DNA from: Osedax fenrisi
Lineage: Eukaryota > Annelida > Polychaeta > Sabellida > Siboglinidae
Assembly (NCBI GenBank): GCA_964019155.1
Contig: OZ025240.1
Coordinates: forward strand, 84,704,537 to 84,768,536
Length of the DNA stretch: 64,000 nt
Direction: 5' to 3'
Part shown: in pieces, positions 11,136 through 26,256 of the stretch
Position numbering within the stretch: position 1 is the first letter of the stretch
Layout: each line of letters opens with the position of its first letter
Translations under genes and position numbers: made by a program
The notes under the pieces: generated by a model
Databases searched by the model: none
What the model was told of the DNA's origin: nothing
Seen by the model: the letters and a program-made list of their open reading frames with translations, nothing else

Positions 11136-14100
11136 TAATTTATTTATTAACAAAAATCCAAATTTAAATACATTTTTCGGAAGTGATATATAAAGTAATG
11201 GCGACTTAATCCGTAATAAAAAATAAAATAAATAATAATAAGAGAATATGTTTGTTTGTGGGTGTATGTATACTGTATAATATATACTATATATTGTAAT
11301 ATATTATATGATATATATATAGTAGAGTATGTTTAATACGGGGTAATGTATAAACATAACTCACAAGTACTACCCATATATACTAGGTATATGTGTGTTG
11401 TATTTTATTGTATTTATACGCGACTATTCAGGTATAAATACACAATCGGGAGGGTTAAAACAATGATAATAATAATAATAATATTCAAATATAGGGTTAG
11501 GGTGCTAGTGAGTTATGTTTATAAATTACCCCTTATTATATATCATATATATTATATATATATTACAATATATATATTGATAGAATATTGCACATATCAA
11601 TCTTTACACACACGTATGCTATGATGCACGAGCACAGCTATCGCCTCCTACATTAAGCTATCCACACTACACACACTATAATACTATTAGTACAAGCACT
11701 AGTACTGCCCCCTACGATCAAGCTTAAACACTATCTCGTACACTATCTCATACACTATTCACCAACCTACACCACTATCATAATGAGCACCACTACCTCC
11801 CCCTACATATCAATCTCTACACCACTATCATAATGAGCACCACTACCGCCCCCTACATATCAAACTCTACCCCACTATCATAACAAGCACCACTACCTCC
11901 CCCTACATATCAAGCTCTACACCACTATCATAACGAGCACCACTACCGCCCCCTACAGGCGACCGGCCTCGAGACCAAGGTCAACCACCTGGAACACCTG
12001 GTACTGGAGCTCGAGGAGAAGGAGCAGCGATCGTCGACGCACATGAAGGGAATGCGGAACACGCTACAAGACCAACACTGGACGGATATCGCGCGGCTAG
12101 CCGATGAGAAACAATCGTCCGGAGCGCTCAAGGTCGAACTGTTGAGGTCGCGCGCCATGAACCTCTACAACGACACCACCGGCGCCACCGCAGCGGTAGC
12201 TGGATCGGAATCGGCGCTCGAGACGCAGGTATCGTATCGCTGTCTAGCGGGTGTTTCCGCAATCATTTATACATAGTAGAATTTAAACTGCGTATGATAT
12301 CAAATAAAATAACACTTTGCACGAGATCAGTGATTACCCGTTTCTCTATGTGTAAGCGAATTATATCTTATTGCAATGTATTTTATTTTATTTATACGAA
12401 AATATTGAACTATTTTTATCCAATCAAGAGTGTCAAAAACAATCTTAATAATAATAATACAATTTGTGTAGTGTGAGTAAGTGAGTGAGTGATTGAATGA
12501 GTGTGTGTATGTGATGTGATAATGAGTGATATTATTGGATAATAATAAATGTTATAAATAGTATACATTATGAGGTATTAATATAAGGAATTCAAAGTAC
12601 AACTATTAATATAAGGTAATAAGATAATAGAATGTGTTAATAATAAAATAAATTAATAGTTACAAATTGATTCAAAAAAATATCTCTAATATAAAAATAT
12701 AAATTGTGACTTTAAAAAGATATATAAATCATGCTATTTTATTATTTCACTATTACATATATATTTATATTTTTTACATTTATATTAAATATTAGTTATT
12801 ACAAATATATCATAAAATATTTTAAATATAAATGTAATCGCATTTTTTTTCATAATTCATTTTCTAAATATTTAGAATCAATTTATTCAAGAATAATTAT
12901 TATTTTGATAATTGTCATTGATTCAACATTTGTATCTATTGATTCAACATTTGATGTTTCAGTATTCAAATTGAACGTTTCTTTAATAATAAAAAATTAG
13001 ATATATATACGATATATACAGTGTATATTATACACATATATGATATAAATATACATATATGAGGTTATTCTACACTATTAAGGGCATTCTGTACTGGTGT
13101 TTTGAATAAACTATCCTATCCTACCCTATCCTATATATATATAGATATAAAAACACACATAGTGTACAATTTCCAAAAGCATGACTCATTGATAGATACA
13201 CGAACTGAAAGAGAAACTGAAACAAACTCTGTCCGACAAGGAGAAGAGCGACCTGAAGATGACCTCTAACGACGACGACCTTCGTGAGGAGAACCTCCTT
13301 GACCTCAACGTTAGCGATGATAACCGAGCCGATGTTATTCTTCTCCATAGGCATAATGGCGCTTAGCCGTTTATACTATATAGATAGATTAGGTATTAAT
13401 ATCATTTTATATTTATTTTATAATGTATGGTATATATATATATATACGTACATTAGATATACATTCAATTAGTATTTTAGTCTAATTCGGAATATTAGTA
13501 TAGAATATAAAAATGAGAAATAGAGTACGTATTCGTGATTCTTACAACGCGTCACTATTTAATGTGAAGCTCTTTAACTATCGTAGGGCATGTAGGAGAG
13601 GCCCATAACTGGGGCCACACTTACAAATATAATATATAATATAATAAATACAAATATAATTATAAATATTATAAATTATAATTATAATTATAATTATAAT
13701 TTCGGAATAGTCCGTTTTTAGTATTCGCGTTAATATTTCAAATATTATATTTATAATTATATTTATATTTATTATATTATATATTATATTTGTAAGTGTG
13801 ACGTCAGTTGTGTGCCTCTCCTAACGCGAATTTCAGAATATGCGCATTTATTTTCAAATACTAATGATGTTTGTATGATAGATTGTAAGTAAACATGGTG
13901 TTAGAGCGAATATTAGCCACAAGCGCGGCTTAACGTTCATATCTAGACACACACATACTCTCTACTTATATTAGTATTTAAACTGATCGATATCAACCAC
14001 GTAGGGGTGTTGGAACGATTTTGTATGTAGGGGCGACCAACCAATCAAAACAAATGTTGTCGTAAAAGTAGGGGGGGGGGACAATATATAGGAGGTCCCC

Positions 14101-14515
14101 CTCCTTATTTATTATTTTAAAGTGTGGGATACATATCCCCCGTCCCCCCTGTTGCAGCACCTACAATCACGCCACCCCCTTATGCGCACATGCTTGTGTT
14201 GACTCGATGGTGAACATCTGATGTATATCTACTATCTCTATTGTATATATCTCAATACACTCGGAACCTACTTCATAGTTATGGTGTTCATGAATTATGT
14301 TATTTAAAAATATATTATATATATGATATATATATATATATATATATACATAATATGTAATAAATATATATATGTATATATATTGGAATTGTTATTTAAA
14401 AACAAATATTTGATAATTCTAGTGTATTAGGAATGGTAGAAAAGCAAATTTAAATGTAACGCCTAATCTACATAACAATTATGCAGGTAGTATTAGTATT
14501 GTTACATATCACATA

Positions 14516-14589
<74 letters not shown>

Positions 14590-17455
14590 TTATAAATAAA
14601 GAGGTTGTCAGCTGTATTACAATGGAAGACACTACAACAATATTATACATTAATAATTAAAAATTCATAATAATAACTCCATATGTATTCACAATCATAA
14701 TGAATAGTTTCTAAAGCCTAACCCTCTTCTTTGTAAATGTTAACCTAAATCTCTCTACATTAACTGCAAACTGTTTAAATACAAGAATAATGTGAGAATA
14801 TATATATATATATATATACAATAATAATGGTATACAGTGTGAATTAGCGTACATACTACGATTCTATAGAGATCAGCAGTATTGCGTAACAATCACGGTG
14901 TTGCATAACACGGGTTACATAACATAATGTCTAATATCACCCACTCCTTAACCCCTCGCTTATTCTCTTCGTTATGTATGTTAGTAGTATCACGGTGATG
15001 TGTTCTCAATGTTATTCATATTGTTCTTATTTTTTATTATTATCATTATTATTATTAACCATGATTTTGTAGTCTAATTTTTGATGTCTCTTTTGATCTC
15101 TAATTCCAATTGAGTGTGTGTCAACGATGATATATTTATATGTATAAATAATCATCATTATCATCATCATTTATTAGCATATTAGACGAACATGTTTTAT
15201 TATGTATGTCGCCATATCACTTCCGAACAATTTATTTAAAATTGGATTTTTGTGATTAAATAAATTATACTACTATTAATACATTTCTAGTGAAGTTGTT
15301 TGGAGTAAATACCCCACTATCTCTCTATTAATCACACGCCTATCTATTTACCTAGAGATCACTATTCTCCTCGTGTTAATAGGTGTTCTACTAAACATGT
15401 TTACAGATCATCATGATATTACTGTGTGTAATGCTTCTCTTTAAACTAATACTACTAATACGTTATCTAGTATATAGTTATATATATAAATGTGTGTGGA
15501 TTCTTATGTATGTGTTCAATCAGTTCTTATTGATTTATTTTAATTAAATAATATAACATCCGTGATTTATTAATTAAATATATTATTTAAACATAAATAA
15601 ATATTAATAATCATAATTGAATACATAAAAACCGAAAAAAAAACTATCATAATCATACAATACTAACGACTAATAAGAACGAGAAATGTTGAAGAAACAA
15701 TCGCGAGAAATCAGAAAGTATTCCTCCGAAATAAAGAAGTTATCGCACAACAAAACTAAACTAACCATAGAGGTTCGCGCCTACACCTCCGCGCACACGC
15801 ATAACACTTCTACGATCGTTGGCCACCTCTAATCCTCCACTACTACTACGACTGTAGATAGCCAAGATGAGGTCGGAGTTGATCGTTAATGATGAGCTGG
15901 AGATGATCGCTGCGGAACACCCGGGGCGCGATGGGGGGGACGAATGCGACCGCGATGTGTGTAGACATATAAAGGTGTTGCTGTCCTGTACATAAACATA
16001 TTCCATATACATACATAAACATACATATCTACACATATACATATACACACACAAGGATACATAACATACACACATATACATATACACACATATAAATATA
16101 CACACAAGCATACAGCTCCAAACAAGCATACAGACCAACACATACGAAAACACAAGCACACACACCAACACACACGCACACATGCATACACCAGGATCAA
16201 CAGGAGTACATTAACCTCCCACCCCACTCAGTAGCCGAGTCCATTACCCTTACGCCCCTTACGCCCGTCCCCCAGTCTAAATGCGAGGACCTACACCGCT
16301 ACAAGAAGCGCAGTAAGCACTACAAGAGTCTCTATCAGGAGATGTGCGCTCGCTACCACAAACTCGAGTCGTTCTACTGCGAACTTCACATGACCTACAA
16401 GACTAAAACGACCTCTAATAATGCAACCATACGAGTATGTACATTCGTGTATACACACACACATACACACACACCTAAACATATAAACACTCGCATACAT
16501 CTTATATATATTTTTCTCCCTTTTCCATTATTTTTATTGTACTTTATTTATTTTATTTTTGTTTCCTTCTCATGATGCCCATAACCACCACGTGATTTTG
16601 TAGTCAATAAACCATTTGAAAATAAAATAAATAAATATATATAAATGTATGAAAATAGTATATTGAATTCAGAAAGTAGTGACAATTTCCACTCAAACGA
16701 GAGTACCAGAGATATAAACACACAAAACAAATATACATATATTTAATCAAAAACATCTACATATACGTTGAATATATACCATTATACACTAACTGATATC
16801 TTCAATTATCTTTAAATGTAACTTTTTTACGGTTTATTTCATTCTCTTTTATAAAATTGTAAAAAGAGCTTTTATTAACCTGCAGAATAAATTATTCAAA
16901 AACGTTTATTTTAAAAATTGTACTAGATCATTATTTCAATATATTGCTCCATCGGAATGAACTTCCTACAATTTGTCCAAATAAAGTTAATGGCTACCAC
17001 ATTAATGATAAGTTAATATCACCTACTTAGACATACAGAATACCCATACTAAATTCCATACAATACTAAAATCTATATAATATGGCTATATAAAATACAA
17101 CCTAACTATACTAAATGATTCACAACAATAAACCCCATACTATATGCTCTACTACCAATTAATATTCACATGAAAATTCACTACACTTTCTCTGACCATC
17201 CTCAATGTATTCTATAAATCAAGTATATATTTCAGGATATACCTCTCAGTTTTTCTTATTTTTACTACGCTTTTTTATTATTATTATTAGTTTTCGTATT
17301 AATTTTATTTTTATTATTATATCATTCATGATTTTGTACAATAAATGGATATTTCTTTATCATCGATAAATTATGTTTCACCATAATTTTCATACAAACT
17401 AACACATATATATATATATAAATACATATAAATACAAATAAGAACACACATACAA

Positions 17456-17492
<37 letters not shown>

Positions 17493-19673
17493 ACATCATA
17501 TACGAAATACAAGTTTTGTGTATATTGTAAATGATACTATACACCATAGAGCTAGAGAGAAAGCTCTCTAGCTCTGTGCTATACACACAGACACCTTATA
17601 GTTACAACCCTATTTTCTACTTCTATCTTTAGTGTAACAGTAAAAATACATGACCTGAGTTATTTCATTCTTCAGAACCTCACGAATTACATAATATTAA
17701 TGTTAATAAGGGTTTACAACGAGGTGCTTATAAACGAGGTTAATTGTTAGCGTATGAAATCAGTTTTCACATTACTATGTGTATTAATATGGTATGATTA
17801 ATAAGTAGTATGTGTTTTAATTTGGTAATTCATTGCACTCTAAGATTCTACTTGATCGAAGGCTAGATTTAGATATCTTACTTTAAGGGAACACTCGCGA
17901 TTTTCACAAGTGTACATGTAATAGATAGGGAATAGGTCTATTTATTAAAGGCTATACACTTTTTTATGTGTTGTGTATATCAATAATAATACTTAGTTAC
18001 ATTATATTTACTATTGATTATTTTGTTGTGTATGTATTTCTATTAAGCTTAAAATACAAAATAATCCTTGTCCCTATCCCTTTTCCATGTAAACTCGCGA
18101 ACTTCACACATTCCCTTAAAGTGAGGTCTCACTTACATATTCCTGCATCTATATCTTTAGTTAACGAAATATGTAATTTAAGTGCCACGAATCGGTAATA
18201 ATTCATTTTAGTTTCAAGGTCATTTATTATTTTAAAGCCCTTTACTAGGAAAAATCGTATCACCCTTATAAACTAGAAAACATAGAAAACAAAACATTAC
18301 TCTAAATAGTAGTATTATTATATCGCAACCGTCGTCACCCCCACAGCAATCTGGAGTCGGTGACGTCGTAGAGTCGGTTAACAACGGAGGAGCACCAGCG
18401 GAGGGCACTAATAAACTGCTCGAAGATAAGCTGATCTCGGCGCAAGGCACCATTAAAGATATCACCACCAAGTACGAAGGTTAGGCCCCCACCCTTAAGA
18501 TGCTGTTTTCACATGACAACAATAGAGGCCTTATTGTAAAGCTCTCTATCGGGCTATACAATTTATTATCGTTTATTCATTTTTAAACATTTAACCGATA
18601 TCGGATAAGTTAAAGATTTAATACGTATTTATATATAAACTCATGTATGCGTCGACCTGCCCGATATCGGTATAGCCGTAACTAAATGATTTACATACTC
18701 GATGATAACGGGCTATGAAAATCAGGCTCTTATATTAGGTGTAAAATCCTACCCCTTTAGTATAATGGCCCATCACCCATCATGTTTGTTATTATATTTA
18801 TAATTATTCGTTTTCTATTTATTTTTATTTAGTTTCTTATTATTTAATCACGCCCTTCTACGTGTTTTTGTGATCAATAAAATATATCGTAATAATTATT
18901 TAATCTCGTATACTATCAATGGACCCCTGAAAGTCTATTTTAGTGCTATTTAATAAACCTTCATCGTAATCAACATCATCATCATCATCATCATCATCAT
19001 CACACCTACGCATACATGTGATGATATGTATGCGTATGATACATTACAATATGGTATATCGTTCGGTTTCATAATATCGCGTTTCATGTTATTAGGTTTA
19101 GAAATCGACTACAAGAAACTCTCAGACGAAAGAAAAGATATTAAATCAATGTAAGTGAATTTAAAGATTATATTTACTTACACATATATATATATATATA
19201 TATAATACAGTGAACTCTCAATATCTCATAATTGCGTTTAATCTTATAAATTTCAACATTGAAAGTTTGATTTGTATCTATGGAAATATATGCAATAATA
19301 TTTTATATAATAATATTATATCTCCTACAAATTATATCTCAGACACATATTGTCAGTATCTATGAGGACCAGGAGTTGACTGTATATTAATATAAACACA
19401 TATATATATATATATTTGTTACTTATATTGAATAATTAGTAATTATTAATTACTATTGGCGAGAGTAGTAGTATGATATATATGGAAAAAACATCGATTG
19501 AAAATGTGATCAAGCGTATCGTATAGAAATGTTTAATATTGACTTATACGTTATTGATTTAAACTCATTATTCACAAAATTATAACTACATTATTAAGAG
19601 TAATATAATCTATAGTTTAGTTTTAAAATAAATATAATTTAACTAATAATCACATATATATATACTATTTAAA

Positions 19674-19710
<37 letters not shown>

Positions 19711-19819
19711 ATAAGCTTTATTATATGTAGGTCTTCTCCTTTCAACGCTCAAACCAAAGTTCAAAATAGTTAGTATACATGTGAATCTTGATAATTAAAT
19801 ATTTCATATATAATATATA

Positions 19820-19878
<59 letters not shown>

Positions 19879-22800
19879 ATTAAATATGTTTTATAAGTAG
19901 AAATTATAATTTTTACTATATTGAAATATTGTGAAATATAATAATTCAATATATTAATTATTCGGTAATAGTATACTTTTATTGGTATATAATTATTAAC
20001 TTCTTTATAAATTCTTTATAAACCATTAACTTTATTCACAGTTCAGAGTATAGATAGTAAAATATTAATGTTATACTATAAACAGTTTAATATTTTCATT
20101 AGTTATCAAAATTACCATATCAATTTTATAATAATATATTGGAATATTATTTTACTGATGTTTATTTTCTATTTTGTAAATATTGGTAAAAAATCCATGT
20201 TTGACCGCTAATGACCCCTGATGAAATATTAAAATATATGTATATATTTATATTTAAATTGATATTATTATATATTAAATATTTGAGGGTTTTCCCTTAT
20301 AACTTACTTATACTTTATTTTATTAAGGAAATTAATATTAACTTTAATTTTATCAATAACATATATTATTTGTTTTATTATATTAGTTATTCTTATTATC
20401 TAATTAAATATATACTTAATCAGGAAGAAGGAAATAATTGAATAATAAGTAATATAGTATGTAATAAGTCTTATGTAATAATCTGTGTAAAATTTGGATA
20501 ATATGTATTAAAAAGACTTACCTATATGAAATATTTGAAAATAAATCCTATACAAATATTTTAGAAATAATATTTAATTTATATATTTAATGATATAATT
20601 TAAAAATGTATATATATTTTTCATATAATATCTGAATATATTAATATATATACAATATTAATTAATATATATTAAATATTAATGCTATCATATATTTTTC
20701 ATATAATAGTTTATTATATTTTATATATATTTTTATATTTATATTAAATAATAATATTTTATTGAATATAATTTAAGATATAAAAAATAATTTTTATTGT
20801 TATATTTTATTATCGTTATCTTAATAGTTAAGTTAATACTTCCCCATCGTAAAAATCTTCCCCAATGGTCACTCGACTACAAAAATGGCAATATATCACT
20901 AAATACACATACGAATCGCTTCAAGTTTAAACCACATAATTAATATGTATATACACAAATCTGGAAAAAAAATCAACTTCAAATTATGCATTAGAAGAAA
21001 ATAATACACACAAATATAAAGTAAAACTGGTATGATTTTAATAATACCAGATTACACGACAATAAATTAATATTTTAAAATTCTGAATCGACGGAAGTTA
21101 TTATATTTCAATTCTAGATATAATAATCAAAGATGGTATACATAATAATAACTTCTGTTGATTCAGAATTTTTAAATATTAATTTATTATCGTTTATTCT
21201 GTATTATTAAAATAATCTCCGGTATTCTTTATATATTTGTGTAATACTTTCTTATAATGCATTATTAGAAGAAGGAAGTTGATTATTTCCGTATTTGTGT
21301 ATATACATATTTGTTATATGTGGTTAACATTTGAAGCGATTTTTATGTGTATTTAGTAAAATATCGTAATTTTTATAGTCACTTGACCATCGAGGTCAAT
21401 TTGTGGATGAAGTATTATATGACACCGGCATTACACATAAAACATAGGGAATTTAGGTTATACTAGAATACCGATAACTTTTGGGATTGTGTAAGGAATA
21501 ACTATTATTTTGATCACATAGATAACATTCATATCTCTTACTATTTGGCCTCTACAATTCTCGTATATCAATTTTAAGATTATATAAGTAGATCTAGAAC
21601 ATTTTTACCGACAAATATTAAAACAAATATGTGTTGCCTATTTTCGTAACATAATTTTATCTACAGTCGTATTACATTAACAAATAATCTAAAATTGTTA
21701 TAGCCATAGATTAGGTATATTCTCTGTACATTTTATAAGATTTATCTAAGAGAATAAAAGATATGGAGTTTTATATATAATAATGTAAAAAAAAACTATA
21801 CAGTATATATATATTCTTAATTTATATGCTGTTTTATTTATTTTGATTTATTTACAGTATGTACTATTACAAAATGTAATGCAATAAAATGTTTACTTAT
21901 CGATTACATTTAAATTTATAATTTATAAATGATATCAAAGAGTGAAAGATAAACAATATATTATAAAACTTTTAATAGAAATAAAATGAAATAATTTATT
22001 GAATATACCACAGTCACTATTATCATTACATTCATTGAACTAATAAAATTGTATTATATTATTTTAAGTAATATTATAACTGTTATTTCTAAGATCGTAG
22101 ATTATAGATTGCTCAATAATTATCATAAATCTATAACACTCGTACTAATAATGGCTTATCATTATTTTGTATAGTTATCATTTTATAATGGAAGGAATAA
22201 TAATAGATTTAAATATAAGAAAAAATATCGTTCTTTCTAGAGTCATTAATACTAATATATAACTAAGTACTATTATTATTCATTGAAGTTTAGTATTTTA
22301 TTAGGTAAAGTATCATCAGTAAGTGAATCTTTAAAGATATTTAAAATTAATAATTTATGAAAGTTTGGATTTATTAAGTACTCTTTAAATGGAGGCCCCA
22401 ATTTTACTCTGATTCGTATGGCCAGATATCGATTGGTTCAAATTATTATAATTTGATTTAAATTACTTGCCCGATATTTAGTAAATGTTTAAAATGAAAA
22501 ATTGTAAGCAGATAATATCTAGCTGTATAAATTAGACCCGATTTTTAGGTCTGAATGCTTCAGATTAGATAATATAGTAATTGTTGATAGTACATGTACT
22601 CCTATAGCATATCACACACGGTATTAATATGATATTAGTGCGTATACACGTTAAAGTAATTATTAAATTGCAGTTTATTTTATTTGTACAATATTGATGA
22701 TTCTCTCGTAGGTAAACTTGCTGTTCAATTCAACGATTACTACTGATTTTTAATGCAGACTATTCATGTTTAATCACTATAGCATTACAAGTTTTTTCCA

Positions 22801-25800
22801 CTCATTTCTGAGTATAATTCATTAAATTAAGTTACGTATATTTCCATATAGTATACACTCTACTATATTATGTTAACTTATTCTTATTTAGGGGGGGGAC
22901 CTCCTTCATGCTATTACATGTAAATATATATGAATACTATATTTTTTTTAAATTCCAACTTTAAAGATTATAATTATTTTTATATAATTTTTTTTAAATT
23001 TATTATAATATTACTTTATTCTATAGGACCACCAATTTTTATTTATAATATATTTATTATTTTAAAAATAAAAGTAATTTAAAGTATGCATTTTTTTAAA
23101 TAGTGAATATAATTATATAAACACCATATAACATTTTAATATTAAATTATATTATTTAAAAAAAGTAAACCTTTGAATGACATCTATTTTATCTGCAAAT
23201 ATCAACAATTTATATTAAAGAATAAATTAGTTCCGGAATTTTTAGTAGAGTACTAATTAAAATAATGAGAAAATAGCTGTTAAAGTTTAGTGAATTATTT
23301 TGATTGTATTATAATGAATTTTTATTTTTAATAGTAGGTGTTATAAAACATAATTTATTAATATAGACTATTTAGGTGTGATTTTGACAATAAACTATAG
23401 ACAGATGATTATATAAATTATTTTGTAGATAAATAAATATAAATTATTTTCTAGATACATAAATAAAATTATTTTTATTAATGGAAATTATGAAGGAGAT
23501 CACCGATGTTAATTGTATTTCTATTCATAAAACGGTCTAGTTAAATATGCACACGCGTCTGTATAAATATGATGTATTCCGATACCGAGTAGGTTAACTA
23601 GCCCTTCTATTACGCATAGTCATGTAGTATTTGTTATGGGCGACACATGCTATAGCTTATGTTGAAGCCCCTTAGGAGGGGTATAAAGCATATTAATATT
23701 ATCAACACGAAAACCAAACAGAAACCAAACGAAATTCTTCTAATAAATATTATAATTATAGTAATATATAGTAACACTAGTACGCGTGCTTATTTAATTA
23801 GTTGTCTACGTCATCGATGTATCTGAGTAGGCTAACAAACATAACCAATCTATATGTAGAGGACTCTGGTATATGTATCTAGTTATATTATATATATAGA
23901 GGTAATGTATCGCTAACGTATTACGATTAACCGATGACTTCTCGTTGGCGTTAGTCAGTGCTAACGCAGTCATGCATATCACTGCATTATACTTAGTCAT
24001 GCATATCATTGCATTATACTAAGTGATGCATATCACTACATATAGAAAATTAGATGTATATTAAGTACTTACTTAATCGTAAATCTATCTTTCGGAGAAT
24101 TTAGTTCCCGTAATCGTTTAATTAATCGTAAAGCGTTAACTCGGGTTAAGTAATCTCCAATAACGCAAACCTTGCCTACATTACCCCCGCCGCCGTACCC
24201 GTTCACTAATCGGCTAGGTCCGCGTTAATCATTCGGTAATCCAGCAGTCGCATTATGCATCGTTATCTCTAAGTTGTACCTTTCAGATGTACTTAAGTTG
24301 TACCTTTCAGTTGTACCAAAGTTGTTCATTTCATTTGTACCTAAGTTGTACCTGCTACATGCGATATCTTAGAATTACGATAATTGAGATAATTTATTTA
24401 TGCGTATCGTGTAAACATATATATATATATATCTATAAATATTATCCGATAATGAAATAACGAAAAAACTTGGTAGAGCTTGAAGTTAAGTTGTTAGCTA
24501 AGTTATTATGTCATTCCTATTACTAAAACTCTATATTTAGTTTAAGTGTCAAAATAAAGTAGACGTAAAGGAATGCTTTTTGAAAGGAAAGGTTTTTTTT
24601 TGTATTATGCGTTCAATAATTATAAACTTGTGTACAGTTTTGTATAGAATATTCAACTATCTATATATATATATATATATATATATGTTTTAATCACTAC
24701 AATTATGTGTAAACATTCATTACATTAATACATACATTAATTTCACAATTATGTGCAATATTTAGGATTAATAGAATTTTCAACTAAACGACACATTTAC
24801 GTATACATTATTTTATATTGTAACATTTATTTAGTGTTAATGTGTTTATTCGATGATTACATCATAACACCTATGTATTATTTGGTTCCTAGTCTAACGC
24901 CTGTGTATTATATTATTACAATCCATGAACTAATTGTTGGTAGCACTTATGCAATCTTATATACTTGAATGGTGAAGCGTGGTCCAGTGGTATACGCAAT
25001 TTCACGAGCTATGTTCACTTTGAACTATTATAGTTATTATTTGAACTTTATCATTAAAGTATAAATACAAACATTTTATATATATATATATTTATATGAT
25101 AAACTATTTATTATTTGTGAGTTTATATTATTTATTTACTATAATCAACAGATGTCTACACTACTTAATACTTTTCAGTGGTATATTTAATTATATGTCA
25201 ATGATTTCAATCTTTGAATCAAAGATATCAGTGATATTTCATAATTCATTTATAAATAAATAGCAATAAACAAATAAATATTTATAATTTTGTATTTTTA
25301 AATTTTATTTGAATATTATGATGTTTTTCTATTATATTTATGTTTTAATTCTAAATAATATAATATGTATTTAATTATATTATGATTTTAATATAATAAT
25401 ATTGATATCATGAATTTAAAAATGAGATTTACATTGATTTATTTATTAAATATTGGCACCTGTCCATCATGCAATATGATAATTTCACTCGAGAGTAATA
25501 TAATAATTTCACAAAATATATTTAGGCAGATCCTGTTGTTACTATAATTCAAATTTAATTTTATAGATTTATTTCATTTAATGTTTTATGAATAATAAAT
25601 ATAGATACTATTTTCATATAATATTTTTATATATTTTGTTATTCATTATATTTATCCTACAGATGATATTGAAATCTCTAATCTTCAACGAAAATTTAAT
25701 GCTCTTGAAAATCAAAAAATTAATGGAGAGATGCTTATAAATAAACGAGAAACTAGAATTACAGAATTAGATTCTAAGGTTAAACATTTCTGATGGAAAC

Positions 25801-26197
25801 ATTAAAATATGATAAATATATATTTATTAATAATTTAGATCAATGACTTAACTTCGGAAATAATAAACATGTCCAAATTTCAAGAAAATGAAAAATGTAA
25901 AATTATCGAAAAAGACAATTTTATTTCCAATTTGAACATGAAAACAGAATCGTTAAATTCGAAAATAAATGTTTTAAATAATTCTATTAAAGAAAAAGAA
26001 GAATATTTTCGAAATCAAGAAATTCATGTTAATAAGATCAGTGAAGAAAATATATTAAAAGATAAGGAAATAATAGCATTAAATAATAAATTTAATAAAT
26101 TTGAAAAACAAATGGATCTCTCTAGCATAAATGAATTAAAATATATTTCAATGGAAAATGAATTAAAACTTATCAGAATTAAGGTTTATATATATTA

Positions 26198-26256
<59 letters not shown>

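Larger units (their letters stand above)
13310..15694. other. Intron 4
   Basis: It contains a TA-flanked MITE (13593-13823), the second 145-bp MITE (14003-14162), a long (TA)n tract (14519-14582) and a TACTAAC branch-point consensus at 15661-15667 shortly before exon 5. No further exon was identified. Confidence 0.6.
19151..25662. other. 6.5-kb gap or intron with an unresolved phase
   Basis: The exon before leaves two bases of a codon, but the exon after needs one, so at least one unrecognised exon should lie here if this is a single gene. I found none convincingly. The stretch contains (TA)n tracts (19682-19705, 19824-19874), a foldback element (20836-21414), short minisatellites (23962-24043, 24266-24352) and a GC-richer patch at about 24170-24260 without an open frame. 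Confidence 0.6.

Noticed and set aside
15761..16227. 140- and 113-codon minus-strand frames rich in Cys, Val and Tyr
   Set aside because: They translate CA/TA repeats and the antisense of exons 6 and 7.
19440..19530. Missing exon in the 6.5-kb gap (frame around GGCGAGAGTAGTAGTATG)
   Set aside because: The frame is open for about 30 codons, but no acceptor/donor pair there resolves the phase conflict.
24969..25020. tRNA or tRNA-derived SINE (GTGGTCCAGTGGTATACGC)
   Set aside because: Only an A-box-like string is present. There is no B box, no T-arm and no acceptor pairing.
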